Below are positions 54,391 to 63,491 of a stretch of 64,000 bases of DNA, one piece after another. Numbering within the stretch: the first letter of the stretch is position 1; each line of letters starts with the position of its first letter. Below the pieces are notes generated by a model. That model was not told where the DNA came from. It was given only the letters and a program-made list of their open reading frames with translations, and did no database searches. The translations under genes and the position numbers were made by a program. This DNA comes from Chloroflexota bacterium (lineage in GTDB: Bacteria > Chloroflexota > Chloroflexia > Thermomicrobiales > UBA6265), in assembly GCA_023389575.1 (NCBI GenBank), contig JAEWEG010000032.1, positions 1 to 64,000 of the forward strand, in the 5' to 3' direction.

Positions 54391-55140
54391 TCAGGTCTCC
54401 TGTTGGCCCAGTCTCCAGAGCACAATCGCCACCCAAACCAGCCAGGCGAAGAGCAGCACCCCGTAGACGGAGTACGCCGCGCCAAGCTGGTCCCGGAACG
54501 ATTCAGAGACGATTCCCAGCACGCCCGTCGCAACCGTCAGCCACGCCAACCCCCTCGGAAACATGCCTCGCATCATGAGCAAACCCAGCAGCAGGATCCC
54601 GACCGTCTGCTGAACCCCCAGCGGCGTCGCCATGTCGTTGATCGCCAGCAGCATCTCGGCTCCGGCGACGAATGGCGCTCGCTCGGCGTCGGTGACCGCT
54701 TCGATGTGTCCATCCGCGAGCAGCGGCATCGCCAGGGAGCCCTCGCCGCTGGTGAGCCAGACGAAGCTGCCAGCCCAGGAGGTCACCGCGACGACACCGG
54801 CCACCAGGGCCAGCGAGCGACTCGCCCGCCATCCAGCCACGGCCAGTGCCAGCGACACCACCATCATCGGCAGGCTCGGAACAATCCACAGCAGCTGCTT
54901 GAGGTAGTAGAGGGCACGGTGTTCGTCGACATAGGCGAGCATCTGTGCGCCGGTCGGGCTGGCTGGGGGCGCCTCGGTGGCCACCACGAGCACGAGGCCA
55001 AGCACGTAGAGCAGTGTCGCGACGGCGGCTGAGACAGCCCCGGCCCGATACAGGCCGCGCCAACTCAGATCCGGAAACAGAGATTGCACGGGCATGATGT
55101 CACGTCGCTCCGTGGAGCCTGGTTGATGTCCCGGTGTCAT
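54391..55140 (-). CDS. Integral membrane protein (DUF4386-like)
   Basis: This 249-residue protein has about seven membrane helices and short loops. The pattern (LYVLGLVLVVA near the N-terminus, then ALYYLKQLLWIVPSLPMM, later MATPLGVQQTVGILLLGLLMMRG) resembles DUF4386 proteins, whose function is unknown. The ATG overlaps the flavodoxin stop by four bases, so it is translated with that gene. Confidence 0.65.
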   Translation of the reverse strand: MTPGHQPGSTERRDIMPVQSLFPDLSWRGLYRAGAVSAAVATLLYVLGLVLVVATEAPPASPTGAQMLAYVDEHRALYYLKQLLWIVPSLPMMVVSLALAVAGWRASRSLALVAGVVAVTSWAGSFVWLTSGEGSLAMPLLADGHIEAVTDAERAPFVAGAEMLLAINDMATPLGVQQTVGILLLGLLMMRGMFPRGLAWLTVATGVLGIVSESFRDQLGAAYSVYGVLLFAWLVWVAIVLWRLGQQET

Positions 55141-55601
55141 CGCCTGGCCGCCGGAGCGATCAGGCTCGCCAGTTCCCGTCCCCAGGCCTCGGCTCGATCC
55201 TGCTCACCGGCCAGCAGCGGCCCGTCCTTGTCCTCGACAACGAAGCTCTCCGGATCGGCAATCATCCGCGCGCCCTTGCGCTCGAGCCGCTGGTGAATGC
55301 CCTTCGAGGCGGCCCCGCTCAGCAGCTTTGGCCAGTTCACGCGAGTATCGAACGCGGCCGCGGCCACGCCCTCCAGCGCATGGTCCGCGAATCCGTCGAG
55401 AAAGGCCTTCATCGTCGCCTCAACGCCGCGGGCGTACGTTGGACCACCGACGATTAACACCTCCAGATCGGCTGGAAGAACATCGATCTCGTCGATGGAC
55501 CGTACCTCGACGGGGGTGTGCTCACTCAGCGCCGCGCCAATCGACCGCGCCACCTTCGCCGTATTGCCATACATCGATTCGTAGACCACCAGGGTAGCCA
55601 T
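55137..55601 (-). CDS. Flavodoxin-domain protein
   Basis: This 154-residue protein has a short flavodoxin fold. FMN binding is expected at YESMYGNTAKVA (residues about 6-17), and the second loop is at GGPTYARG. It starts at ATG with AAAGGAG seven bases upstream; a longer upstream frame is not supported. The last part is longer than in minimal flavodoxins. It may serve a redox partner elsewhere; the coupled membrane protein gene downstream does not reveal it. Confidence 0.8.
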   Translation of the reverse strand: MATLVVYESMYGNTAKVARSIGAALSEHTPVEVRSIDEIDVLPADLEVLIVGGPTYARGVEATMKAFLDGFADHALEGVAAAAFDTRVNWPKLLSGAASKGIHQRLERKGARMIADPESFVVEDKDGPLLAGEQDRAEAWGRELASLIAPAARR

Positions 55602-55845
55602 CGTCCCGCTCCTTTCCGGATTGCCGCCCGGCGACCAGGGCTCCACACGTTCCACGAAGCAGATCCGGGCTGGCGACTCCAACGCCCCCACCCTATGCCG
55701 GCGAACCTTGCAGGCGCGGCCGTCTCTGTCGACCTGGCGTGCCAAAATCGTGCCAATCCGGCGCCACGGGTCCGCCTCACCTGGCGGTGGCGGCGAGGTC
55801 TCCATTCAGGCGGCACGGCGCGGCATCCGCTTCTCTCGGCCGCGT

Positions 55846-55874
55846 TTGACGCTCACCGACGCCAGCCCTATACT
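55846..55874 (+). promoter_or_regulatory. Strong promoter of the DUF177-rpmF lipid block
   Basis: TTGACG (55846-55851) and TATACT (55869-55874) are separated by exactly 17 bases, the best consensus promoter seen in the window. Transcription would start near 55881, about 90 bases before the DUF177 start. Confidence 0.75.
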
Positions 55875-55970
55875 TTGCACGTTACGCCGGGTTTCGCCCG
55901 GCGTCTTCGTGCGCATGTCCGGAATCGCCCAGCGCGACCCAGGCGGCACACGACTGGATAGGTGATACAC

Positions 55971-56549
55971 ATGGCAACTGAAGAAGATCGCGCGATCGGT
56001 CTGCTTGACGAGACACGGCTGAATGTCGCCTCGTTGCTCATGGAGCCAGTTGGCAACATGCGGGATCTCCGCATCGAGTTGGCGCAACTTCCGCTCGATG
56101 ACGAATTGACCGCCCGGGATGTCACCGTCCTGGCCCGGCTCACACGGCTCAAGGATTCCATCCTCGTCGCGGCCGACGTCAAGGCGTACGTTCCTATGGA
56201 GTGTGCCACCTGTCTCGCTGAGTACGATCAGCACATCGCGGAGCGCTTTTCCGAGTCGTTCCGGCAACTGGTCGATGTTCGCACCGGGGCCGCTCTCCCC
56301 AACGAGAGCACGTCAGACGACGATGAGTCAGACGACGAACCGGGGTTCAGCGTCGACGAGAGCCACGAACTCGACCTGGGTGAAGCACTCCGGCAGTGGA
56401 TCGTCCTCGCGATTCCGATCAAGCCGAGTTGTGGTCCGGATTGTCCCGGCCCGCTGCTCACCGCCACGGACAGCGAGGAAGAGATCGACAATCGGTTCGC
56501 CAGCCTCGCCAGCCTGCTGGATGAGGTGGAGGACGAACCGAACACCTAG
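55971..56549 (+). CDS. DUF177/YceD-family protein
   Basis: This 192-residue protein has the DUF177 (YceD) domain, the gene that nearly always precedes rpmF. CATCLAEY in the middle and CGPDCPG near the C-terminus supply Cys pairs that may bind zinc. YceD homologues are linked to 23S rRNA maturation in plants and bacteria. The ATG at 55971 has AGGTGA upstream; a GTG nine bases earlier is an alternative. rpmF follows after about 120 bases. Confidence 0.85.
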   Translation: MATEEDRAIGLLDETRLNVASLLMEPVGNMRDLRIELAQLPLDDELTARDVTVLARLTRLKDSILVAADVKAYVPMECATCLAEYDQHIAERFSESFRQLVDVRTGAALPNESTSDDDESDDEPGFSVDESHELDLGEALRQWIVLAIPIKPSCGPDCPGPLLTATDSEEEIDNRFASLASLLDEVEDEPNT

Positions 56550-56672
56550 GTTCGCCGGGGCTGGTCCCGGCTCCTTCCCTGGCCCTGCCGGGGAAAATGT
56601 CGCATTCGAGTCAAACGGCCGTGGCTGGCGTACGCACGTCAAGCGCGCCTGGGCATCAAGGAGTTACACGTC

Positions 56673-56876
56673 ATGGGCGCACTTCCCAAGCAACGAATCA
56701 GCCGCGCGCGGCAGGGCAACCGCCGTCGCCACCACTTCATTCCCGCGCTTCAGCTCGTTCCGTGCGAGAACTGCCGCGCCATGAAGCGACCGCACCACGT
56801 CTGCCCAACCTGCGGCGTGTATCGTGGCCGCCAGGTCATCGAAATCGAAAGCACCCGCCGGGCGTCCGAATCCTGA
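56673..56876 (+). CDS. rpmF: 50S ribosomal protein L32
   Basis: L32 is a small zinc-ribbon ribosomal protein. The 67-residue product starts MGALPKQRISRARQGNRR, with Cys pairs CENC and CPTC giving the zinc-binding form, and YRGRQVIEIE near the end. AAGGAG lies nine bases before the ATG. It follows the DUF177 gene as in most bacteria and is followed by a terminator-like hairpin, then fabH. Confidence 0.96.
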   Translation: MGALPKQRISRARQGNRRRHHFIPALQLVPCENCRAMKRPHHVCPTCGVYRGRQVIEIESTRRASES

Positions 56877-56902
56877 TTCGGCCAGCCACGCGGAACAACA
56901 TG

Positions 56903-56935
56903 AACGGCGGGACGCGCCAGCGCGATCCCGCCGTT
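56903..56935 (+). terminator. Hairpin after rpmF
   Basis: The arms AACGGCGGGA and TCCCGCCGTT hold an inner CGCG pair. A GTTTG run follows. It lies 26 bases after rpmF and may reduce read-through into fabH. Confidence 0.6.
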
Positions 56936-57097
56936 TGCGTACACTTCACCACGACATCTCGTGGAGATTTCCGGGCTTCTCTGGCACACTGAACCATCGA
57001 GACGACCGTTTCCGACCCGCCCGATCTCGAATACACAGGATCGCGCCCCCGCGACTCACCACCCGCGGGAATCACCGGAAGACACAGAGGACGAGGG

Positions 57098-58108
57098 ATG
57101 CCATACGCCGCCATCACCGGTTGGGGCAAGTCAGTACCGGAGCGGGTACTCAGCAACCAGGAACTCGAATCGATGGTGGACACCACCGATGAGTGGATCG
57201 TCTCCCGCACCGGTATCCGCCAGCGCCACATCGTCGGCCAGAACGACACCACCACCTCGCTGGCCACGGCGGCCGCCCGCGCCGCGCTGGAAAAGGCCGG
57301 CCGCACCGCCGATGAGATCGACCTTATCGTGGTCGGCACCGCGACTCCCGACGACTTCCTCGTCTCCCAGGCCTGTCTCGTCCAGGCCGAGCTCGGTGGC
57401 AACGGTGGCGCCTTCGATGTTGGCGCGGCCTGCGCCGGATTCGTCACCGCCCTTTCGGTTGGCAGCCAGTTCATCAACGCCGGGGTCTACAAGCGGGCCC
57501 TCGTGATTGGCGTGGACACCCTTACCCGCTACGTGGATTACACAGATCGCAGCACCTGCGTGCTGTTTGGCGATGGCGCGGGCGCGGTGGTGATCGAGGC
57601 CACCGAGGAACCACGGGGCCTGCTCTCCACCGTGCTCGGCGCCGACGGCGCCGGCCACAAGCATCTCTACGTTCCGGGATGGGGCGGGCTGGTGCCCGAA
57701 TCGGCCGACCTGTTCCCGGAATATCGGCCCTACCTGCAGATGAATGGCAAGGAAGTCTTCCGATTCGCCGTACAGGTCATGGGCGATGCCGCCGCCGAAG
57801 CCGTCAGCAAGGTCGACCTGACCTTCGACGACATTTCCATGCTCATTCCGCACCAGGCCAACCTTCGCATCATCGACGCCGCCGCCCGCCGGCTGGAACT
57901 CCCCCGCGAACGGGTCTGGGTGAACCTCGACAAATACGGCAACACCTCCGCCGCGTCGGTGCCGATCGCCCTCTGCGAGGCAGCCGAATCCGGAGCGCTG
58001 GAGGAAGGCATGAACCTCGTGCTGGTCGCGTTCGGGGCCGGACTGGCCTGGGCGGCCGGGGTCATCCGCTGGGGAACGGCGGGGATCCAGGACACCAGCG
58101 CGGGCTGA
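57098..58108 (+). CDS. fabH: Beta-ketoacyl-ACP synthase III
   Basis: FabH starts fatty acid synthesis by condensing an acyl-CoA primer with malonyl-ACP. The 336-residue product has the catalytic Cys in GAACAGFVTAL, His in IPHQANLRIIDA and Asn in KYGNTSAASVP. GTGAGAVVIE-type residues are also seen as GDGAGAVVIEA. It follows DUF177-rpmF, the usual FabH neighbourhood, and precedes fabG. No fabD or fabF is in the window. Confidence 0.96.
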   Translation: MPYAAITGWGKSVPERVLSNQELESMVDTTDEWIVSRTGIRQRHIVGQNDTTTSLATAAARAALEKAGRTADEIDLIVVGTATPDDFLVSQACLVQAELGGNGGAFDVGAACAGFVTALSVGSQFINAGVYKRALVIGVDTLTRYVDYTDRSTCVLFGDGAGAVVIEATEEPRGLLSTVLGADGAGHKHLYVPGWGGLVPESADLFPEYRPYLQMNGKEVFRFAVQVMGDAAAEAVSKVDLTFDDISMLIPHQANLRIIDAAARRLELPRERVWVNLDKYGNTSAASVPIALCEAAESGALEEGMNLVLVAFGAGLAWAAGVIRWGTAGIQDTSAG

Positions 58109-58245
58109 TCCGCATCTCCGCGACCCGACATCGTTTCGCCACGACCCGCCAACCGCGCGGGATCGAGCCAACTCATTCGCCCGCATCGCCGGCAGCACCG
58201 TCATCTGAAAAGCCGGCCACGATTCTCACCAGGGGAGACCGAATC

Positions 58246-58998
58246 ATGACTGACCAACCCGCCCGCCAATCCGCCATCGTCACCGGCGGCACGAGAGGCA
58301 TCGGCCTCGCCCTGTCCCACCGCCTCGCCAGCGACGGATGGGACCTGCTCGTTACCTACAACAGCGATGTCGACGCCGCGAACGCCGCCCGGGAGGAACT
58401 CGCCGCCCACGGGACGAGAATCGAGGTACTCGCCGCCGACATCTCCACCGCCGACGGCGCGGGAGCGACCATCGAGGCCGCCATGCAGCACTTCGGCAAG
58501 ATCGACGCGCTCGTCAACAACGCCGGCATCACCCGCGACACCCTCATCATGCGCATGAGCGAGGACGACTGGGACGCGGTGCTGGATACCAACCTGAAGG
58601 GCGCCTTTCTCACCAGCAAGGCCGTCATCCGCCCCATGCTCCGCCAGCGATCCGGCCGCATCGTCAACCTCACCTCCGTGGTCGGCCTCGTCGGCAACGC
58701 CGGGCAGGCCAACTACGCGGCGGCCAAGGCCGGGCTCGTCGGCCTCACGAAGACGCTCGCCAAGGAAGTCGGTTCCCGCGGCATCACCGTCAACGCGGTC
58801 GCCCCGGGCTTCATCGCCACCCGCCTCACCGAGGTTCTGCCGGATTCCGTCAAGGACCAGTTGCTGAGCCAGACTCCGCTCGGCCGCTTCGGCACCCCGG
58901 AGGATGTCGCCGGCGCGGTGGCCTTCCTGCTCTCGCCCGACGCGGCGTTCATCACCGGCCACGTCCTCACGGTCGATGGCGGACTCTTCATGGCCTAG
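58246..58998 (+). CDS. fabG: 3-oxoacyl-ACP reductase
   Basis: FabG reduces 3-oxoacyl-ACP to 3-hydroxyacyl-ACP using NADPH. The 250-residue product is a classical short-chain dehydrogenase with GGTRGIGLA (15-23), DALVNNAGIT, the catalytic Ser in LTSVVGL, the YAAAKAG Tyr-Lys pair and VAPGFIATRLT. The ATG has GGGGAGA upstream. It is between fabH and accC in the lipid block. Confidence 0.95.
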   Translation: MTDQPARQSAIVTGGTRGIGLALSHRLASDGWDLLVTYNSDVDAANAAREELAAHGTRIEVLAADISTADGAGATIEAAMQHFGKIDALVNNAGITRDTLIMRMSEDDWDAVLDTNLKGAFLTSKAVIRPMLRQRSGRIVNLTSVVGLVGNAGQANYAAAKAGLVGLTKTLAKEVGSRGITVNAVAPGFIATRLTEVLPDSVKDQLLSQTPLGRFGTPEDVAGAVAFLLSPDAAFITGHVLTVDGGLFMA

Positions 58999-59055
58999 GC
59001 CGGTGAGATACCATTGCCGTATATGACTCCGTAGCGTCCCGCGGGAGGCAACTGC

Positions 59056-60456
59056 GTGTTTCGCAAGATTCTGATCGCCAATCGAGGTGAGATCGCGCTC
59101 CGCATCCTGCGGGCCTGCCGCGATCTCGGCATTCCCGCCGTCGTCGCCTACAGCGATATCGACCGCGACTCGCTCCCGGTCCGGCTCGCCGATGAGGCCG
59201 TGTGCATTGGTCCGGCCCCGGCCGCCCGTTCCTACAACAACATCCCGGCCGTCATCAGCGCCGCCGTCATCACCGGCTGCGACGCCATCCATCCCGGCTA
59301 CGGATTCCTCGCCGAGAATGCCTACCTGGCCGAAATCTGCCAACAGGTCGGCATCACCTTTATCGGCCCCTCCCCCAAGGTCATCGACAGCATGGGCAAC
59401 AAGGCCGAGGCCCGCCGCGTAATGCGCGAGGCCGGCGTGCCGATGCTTCCCGGAACCCCCGGCACCATCTCCACCATCGCCGAGGCCACCAGTTTCGCGC
59501 GCGAAATCGGCTACCCGGTCGTGGTAAAGGCGGTAGCCGGTGGCGGTGGCCGCGGCATGCGCGTGGCCATGAACGAGGAAGAGCTCACCCGTGGACTACC
59601 CATGGCCCAGGCGGAGGCGGAAGCCGCCTTCGGCAACGGCGCGGTGTACATGGAACGGTTCCTGCAGAAACCGCGCCATGTCGAGGTCCAGGTCCTCGGC
59701 GACAACCATGGCAACGTCGTCGCGGTAGGCGAACGCGACTGCTCGCTCCAGCGCCGCCACCAGAAGGTGGTCGAGGAGGCTCCAGCGCCAAACCTCCCGC
59801 GCAAGATTCGCGACAACCTGCTCAAGACCGCCGTCAAGGGCGCGAAGGCAGCCGGGTACAGCAGCGCCGGCACCCTCGAGTTCCTGCTCGATTCGGACGG
59901 CAGGTTCTACTTCATGGAGATGAACACGCGCATCCAGGTCGAGCATCCCATCACCGAGGAAACCTCCCGCATCGACCTCGTTGCCTGGCAGATTCGCGTG
60001 GCGGCCGGCGAACGCATCTCCTTCCGTGAGGACGATTTGCGGCCCGTGGGGCACTCCATCGAGTGCCGGATCACGGCCGAGGACGCCACCAACGACTTCA
60101 TGCCGTCGGTGGGCACCGCCGAAACCTACGTCGCCCCGGGCGGTCCCGGCGTGCGGGTGGATTCCCACCTCTTCAGCGGCTACTCCATCCCGCCCAACTA
60201 CGATTCCCTGCTCGGCAAGATCATCGTCTGGGGCAAGGATCGCGACGAGGCGGTCGCCCGGATGGAACGAGCCCTTTCCGAGACCATCATCACCGGTGTG
60301 ACGAACACCATTCCCTTTCTCGCCCGCGTTATCGGCGACGATCACTTCAAGCAGGGAGACGTCCATACCGGCTTCATCCCCGCGTTCATGGAGCGGGTGG
60401 GAAGCAGCGGCTTCGACCAGCAGGAAGAGGCGGAGCCGGCCAGGAATCGCGCATGA
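59056..60456 (+). CDS. accC: Acetyl-CoA carboxylase biotin carboxylase subunit
   Basis: AccC carboxylates biotin on BCCP with ATP and bicarbonate. The 466-residue product starts at GTG with GGGAGG six bases upstream, then MFRKILIANRGEIALRI. It has the ATP-grasp glycine loop AGGGGRGM, the catalytic EMNTRIQVEHP segment and ECRITAED. No accB, accA or accD is next to it; they must lie elsewhere. It overlaps the second asp23 gene by four bases. Confidence 0.95.
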   Translation: MFRKILIANRGEIALRILRACRDLGIPAVVAYSDIDRDSLPVRLADEAVCIGPAPAARSYNNIPAVISAAVITGCDAIHPGYGFLAENAYLAEICQQVGITFIGPSPKVIDSMGNKAEARRVMREAGVPMLPGTPGTISTIAEATSFAREIGYPVVVKAVAGGGGRGMRVAMNEEELTRGLPMAQAEAEAAFGNGAVYMERFLQKPRHVEVQVLGDNHGNVVAVGERDCSLQRRHQKVVEEAPAPNLPRKIRDNLLKTAVKGAKAAGYSSAGTLEFLLDSDGRFYFMEMNTRIQVEHPITEETSRIDLVAWQIRVAAGERISFREDDLRPVGHSIECRITAEDATNDFMPSVGTAETYVAPGGPGVRVDSHLFSGYSIPPNYDSLLGKIIVWGKDRDEAVARMERALSETIITGVTNTIPFLARVIGDDHFKQGDVHTGFIPAFMERVGSSGFDQQEEAEPARNRA

Positions 60457-60869
60457 CCGGAACAGGACAGCGAGAGCCTCGCGAAACGGGAGCCGTGACG
60501 CACATCCACAAGCGTGGCCGACCGCGCGGTACGGTTCGGGTCGCTCCCGCGGTCCTCATCCAGCTCATCGAACTCACGGTACGAGGCGTCAAGGGAATCG
60601 GCGAACTTCGTCCCCTGCGGCACCACAAGCCAGCCGCCTCGGAACCGGGCGCCCGCGTCTTCACCAGTGGCGGCATCGCCGTCACGGTCCAGGGTGACCA
60701 GATCGACGCCGCCATCGCCATCGCCATCCATCGCGGCACCAACGTCTCCGAGCTCAGCAACGAGATCAAGCGCCAGATCGGCTTCGCCGCCGGCAACATG
60801 CTCGGCATGACCGTGCGCACGGTGGATATCTACATCGACGAAATCATGCCGGTTCCAGCCGGCACCTGA
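60453..60869 (+). CDS. Asp23/Gls24-family protein (second copy)
   Basis: This 138-residue Asp23-domain protein has GARVFTSGGIAVTVQGDQ, HRGTNVSELSNEIKRQI and VRTVDIYIDEI. In the first copy (44.1 kb) the Asp23 gene is coupled to fakA; here it is coupled to accC and precedes nusB, with an N-terminal extension of about 40 basic residues. The start overlaps the accC stop as ATGA. Such Asp23 genes are often upstream of nusB in Firmicutes and Actinobacteria. Confidence 0.88.
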   Translation: MTGTGQREPRETGAVTHIHKRGRPRGTVRVAPAVLIQLIELTVRGVKGIGELRPLRHHKPAASEPGARVFTSGGIAVTVQGDQIDAAIAIAIHRGTNVSELSNEIKRQIGFAAGNMLGMTVRTVDIYIDEIMPVPAGT

Positions 60870-60897
60870 TCACCTCACGAAGGACCACGCCATCACC

Positions 60898-61875
60898 ATG
60901 GCCGACAGCACCAACGACGGCACGCCAGACAAGACGCCCGCCAATCCTCCCAAATCCAAGGGCCGCCCGGCCCGCAAGCGCTCCGGCAAATCTCGCAACG
61001 CGACATCCGGACGGCAGCGCGTGGCCATCGACCGCCGTGCCCCGCTCCATCAGTCGCGGGTACTCGCCATGCAGGCGCTCTACGAGGACGACATCTCGGC
61101 CCACGGCCTCGATGACATCCTCCAGCACTTCGGCGTGTCCCGCCGCAAGGACCTGGAAACCTGGTTCACGGAGGCCGAACGCAAGGGGAGCAAGGCCGTC
61201 GAAACCATCGGCTACCTCGCCCGCAACGCCGAGCGCGACGCCTCTGGCGCCCCGCTTGACGCCTACCTTGCGGCAACCACCCGGGTCATCAACAGCCTCT
61301 CCGAAACAGAGGATTCGTCCGATCCGGACGCGGACGTCAACGATTCCTACCTCACCCTGGTCCAGGCCCGTGTCGACAGCCTGGTGGCCGCCGCGCTCGA
61401 AAACTTCCGCGAGCGCGCCATCACCCTGATCGATCCGTCCAGCGACCTCCTCACGGAATCGTTCGATGACGATGACGAGCCGATCCAGGACGACCTGGCG
61501 AAACAGGAATACGAGACCCTTCGCCTCGTCCGCGACACCTACGTTCGCGAGGAACGCGAATCGCTGGCCACCTTGCTCGAAATGCTGAAGCGCACCGAGC
61601 GGGTCGCGCGCGGCGTGCAGGCGAAGCTGGGCGAGATCGATCCACATATCGAGCGCGCCGCTCCCGCCTTCCCCATTCGCCAACTGGCGTCCATCGACCG
61701 CGCCGTGCTCCGGATCGCCGTGTACGAGATCCTGTTCGAGGACGAAGTGCCGTTCAAGGTCGCCATCAACGAGGCCGTCGATATCGCCAAGCATTACGGC
61801 GGCCCGAACTCCGGCAAGTTCGTGAACGGCGTCCTCCGCACCATCTCCGAACGCCTCCCAACCACCGCCTCCTGA
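60898..61875 (+). CDS. nusB: Transcription antitermination factor NusB with large insertion
   Basis: NusB binds boxA RNA with S10 and supports rRNA antitermination. Its two family halves are separated here: the N-terminal part with RRAPLHQSRVLAMQALYEDD (46-65) and the C-terminal part with IRQLASIDRAVLRIAVYEILF and INEAVDIAKHYGGPNSGKFVNGVL (260-312). Between them an acidic, helical insertion (about 80-230) makes the protein 325 residues against a usual length near 140. The first 45 residues are basic and disordered. The reading frame is continuous, so it is not a frameshift. Confidence 0.85.
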   Translation: MADSTNDGTPDKTPANPPKSKGRPARKRSGKSRNATSGRQRVAIDRRAPLHQSRVLAMQALYEDDISAHGLDDILQHFGVSRRKDLETWFTEAERKGSKAVETIGYLARNAERDASGAPLDAYLAATTRVINSLSETEDSSDPDADVNDSYLTLVQARVDSLVAAALENFRERAITLIDPSSDLLTESFDDDDEPIQDDLAKQEYETLRLVRDTYVREERESLATLLEMLKRTERVARGVQAKLGEIDPHIERAAPAFPIRQLASIDRAVLRIAVYEILFEDEVPFKVAINEAVDIAKHYGGPNSGKFVNGVLRTISERLPTTAS

Positions 61876-62121
61876 ATCCCTGGCCGGGGCCACCGGCCGG
61901 ATTCGCCAGTTCGCCCTACGAATCGCCCGCGCGGTCGTGTATCATCCATCCGGAATGCACAGCGTGAGCGTCGTGGCGTCATTCCTTGAGATGCGCGGCT
62001 CGCGCGTACATGACGGAGAGCGCGGTGCTCTCCAGAACACCGGTCTTGCCGGTAACGATGGATTCGGCTGGTATCCAATACTGGCAAGCCAATACAGGGC
62101 ACATCATAGGAGGGTTCGGAC

Positions 62122-62361
62122 TTGGCAACCACACTCGAACGAGTACAGGCAATCGCGGTTGAACGACTGGGCGTTGACGCGGACCAGGTCGTCGAAAGCG
62201 CGGAGTTCATTGGCGATCTGAACGCCGACTCGCTCGACCTCGTCGAGGTCATCATGGCGATGGAGCAGGAATTCGACCTCGAGATCAAGGACGAAGACGC
62301 CGAGAACATCCGCACGGTCGGCGATGCGGTAAAATACATTGAGGAGCATGCGCAGTCCTAG
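62122..62361 (+). CDS. acpP: Acyl carrier protein
   Basis: ACP carries growing acyl chains on a phosphopantetheine arm. The 79-residue product has the attachment Ser in LNADSLDLVEVIMAMEQEFD, and acidic helices typical of the family. The start is TTG with AGGAGG about seven bases upstream, a rare start that gives the usual length. It follows nusB after about 245 bases in the lipid block. Confidence 0.95.
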   Translation: MATTLERVQAIAVERLGVDADQVVESAEFIGDLNADSLDLVEVIMAMEQEFDLEIKDEDAENIRTVGDAVKYIEEHAQS

Positions 62362-62394
62362 TCTCGCCTGTCGGGACGAACGGATAAGTCTGCA

Positions 62395-62437
62395 CGCGAA
62401 AGCAGCCGGGGGCGCATTTGCCGAGGCTGCTTTCGCG
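62395..62437 (+). terminator. Hairpin after acpP
   Basis: Perfect 13-base arms, CGCGAAAGCAGCC and GGCTGCTTTCGCG, enclose a loop of about 17 bases. No T run follows, so it may work with a protein factor or protect the 3' end of the acpP mRNA. Confidence 0.55.
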
Positions 62438-62598
62438 CAATCGTCTCCGGCGCAGGGCTCCCGGAATCCGGCGAACCGTGTATCCATTCTGGTCGTCAGA
62501 TCCCTGCCTGACTCAACCTGGCCGAAGAGCGCCTCCATGGCGCGTGGCGCGGTCTCCGAGCCTCATGGCCCGGCACCAGAATGGAGATTCACCCCGGC

Positions 62599-63426
62599 AT
62601 GGCTCGCACCATCAAGGTCCCCGCGTGGAAATTCAAGATTCCACGCCTCCCCCAGGTAGACCCAAACACCCCCGACGTTTTCGAGGAGATGACGCTCCAG
62701 GAGCACCTGATCGAGCTCCGGGACCGCATCATGAAAATCGTCATCGGGATTTTCATCGCCTTCATCTTCGGCGCCATCGGTTCCAAGTTCCTGCTCGAGC
62801 AGATGATGATTCATGCCCAGCTCGAAGGAACCGGGTTCGACATCCGCTCTCCAACCGATCCGCTGACGCTCTACTTCAAGGTCGCGCTGTACATCGCCGT
62901 GGCCATCACGATGCCGCTCATCGTGTACCAGATCATCGCGTTCCTGGCGCCTGGCCTGACCAACAAGGAAAAACGCGTCCTCTTTGGCGCCCTGCCCTTC
63001 ATCTCGATCCTGTTCATCGCCGGTGTCGCGTACGGCTACTTCGTGGCCGCGCCCCGTGCCCTGCTCTTCCTCTCCGGCTTCCTCGGCGATATCTTCTCGT
63101 GGAACCCGGACGGCGCGGAAATCCTCAGCTTCTTCCTCACCCTCATGATCGGCCTCGGCCTCTCGTTCCAGTTACCGGTCATCATGTTCGTGCTGGCCAA
63201 GATCGGCATCGTCTCGCCGGCCAAGATGCGCGAATGGCGACGCTACGCCTACCTCATGCTGACCATCGTCGCCGCCGTCATCACGCCGAGCACCGACCCC
63301 GTCAACATGGCGATCGTCGCCATTCCACTGGTGCTCCTGTACGAGGCCGGTGTCATCATCTCGCGGATCTTCGCCAAGACCGGTCTGCGCAACGCCGATC
63401 CGGAACCAGACGAAGCCGCCGCCTGA
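62599..63426 (+). CDS. tatC: Sec-independent translocase protein TatC
   Basis: TatC is the receptor of the twin-arginine export pathway. The product has six membrane helices and the family motifs EMTLQEHLIELRDRIMK near the N-terminus, FLAPGLTNKEKR, GYFVAAPRALLFL and TPSTDPVNM. I use the ATG at 62599 (275 residues), with TGGAG upstream; an in-frame ATG at 62581 adds six residues. The single TatA is at 12.9 kb. It ends 42 bases before the convergent rqcH stop. Confidence 0.94.
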   Translation: MARTIKVPAWKFKIPRLPQVDPNTPDVFEEMTLQEHLIELRDRIMKIVIGIFIAFIFGAIGSKFLLEQMMIHAQLEGTGFDIRSPTDPLTLYFKVALYIAVAITMPLIVYQIIAFLAPGLTNKEKRVLFGALPFISILFIAGVAYGYFVAAPRALLFLSGFLGDIFSWNPDGAEILSFFLTLMIGLGLSFQLPVIMFVLAKIGIVSPAKMREWRRYAYLMLTIVAAVITPSTDPVNMAIVAIPLVLLYEAGVIISRIFAKTGLRNADPEPDEAAA

Positions 63427-63456
63427 TAACCGGGAAACTGATCACCACGCGATAGA

Positions 63457-63491
63457 GGCGGGCTGGCTCAATCGAGCCGGCCCGCCTTCTT
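63457..63491 (+). terminator. Terminator of tatC embedded in the end of rqcH
   Basis: The arms GGCGGGC-T-GGCTC and GAGCC-G-GCCCGCC pair fully with one wobble, around AATC. TTCTTC follows. The stem overlaps the stop codon and last codons of the minus-strand gene, whose message ends through the same element. Confidence 0.75.
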
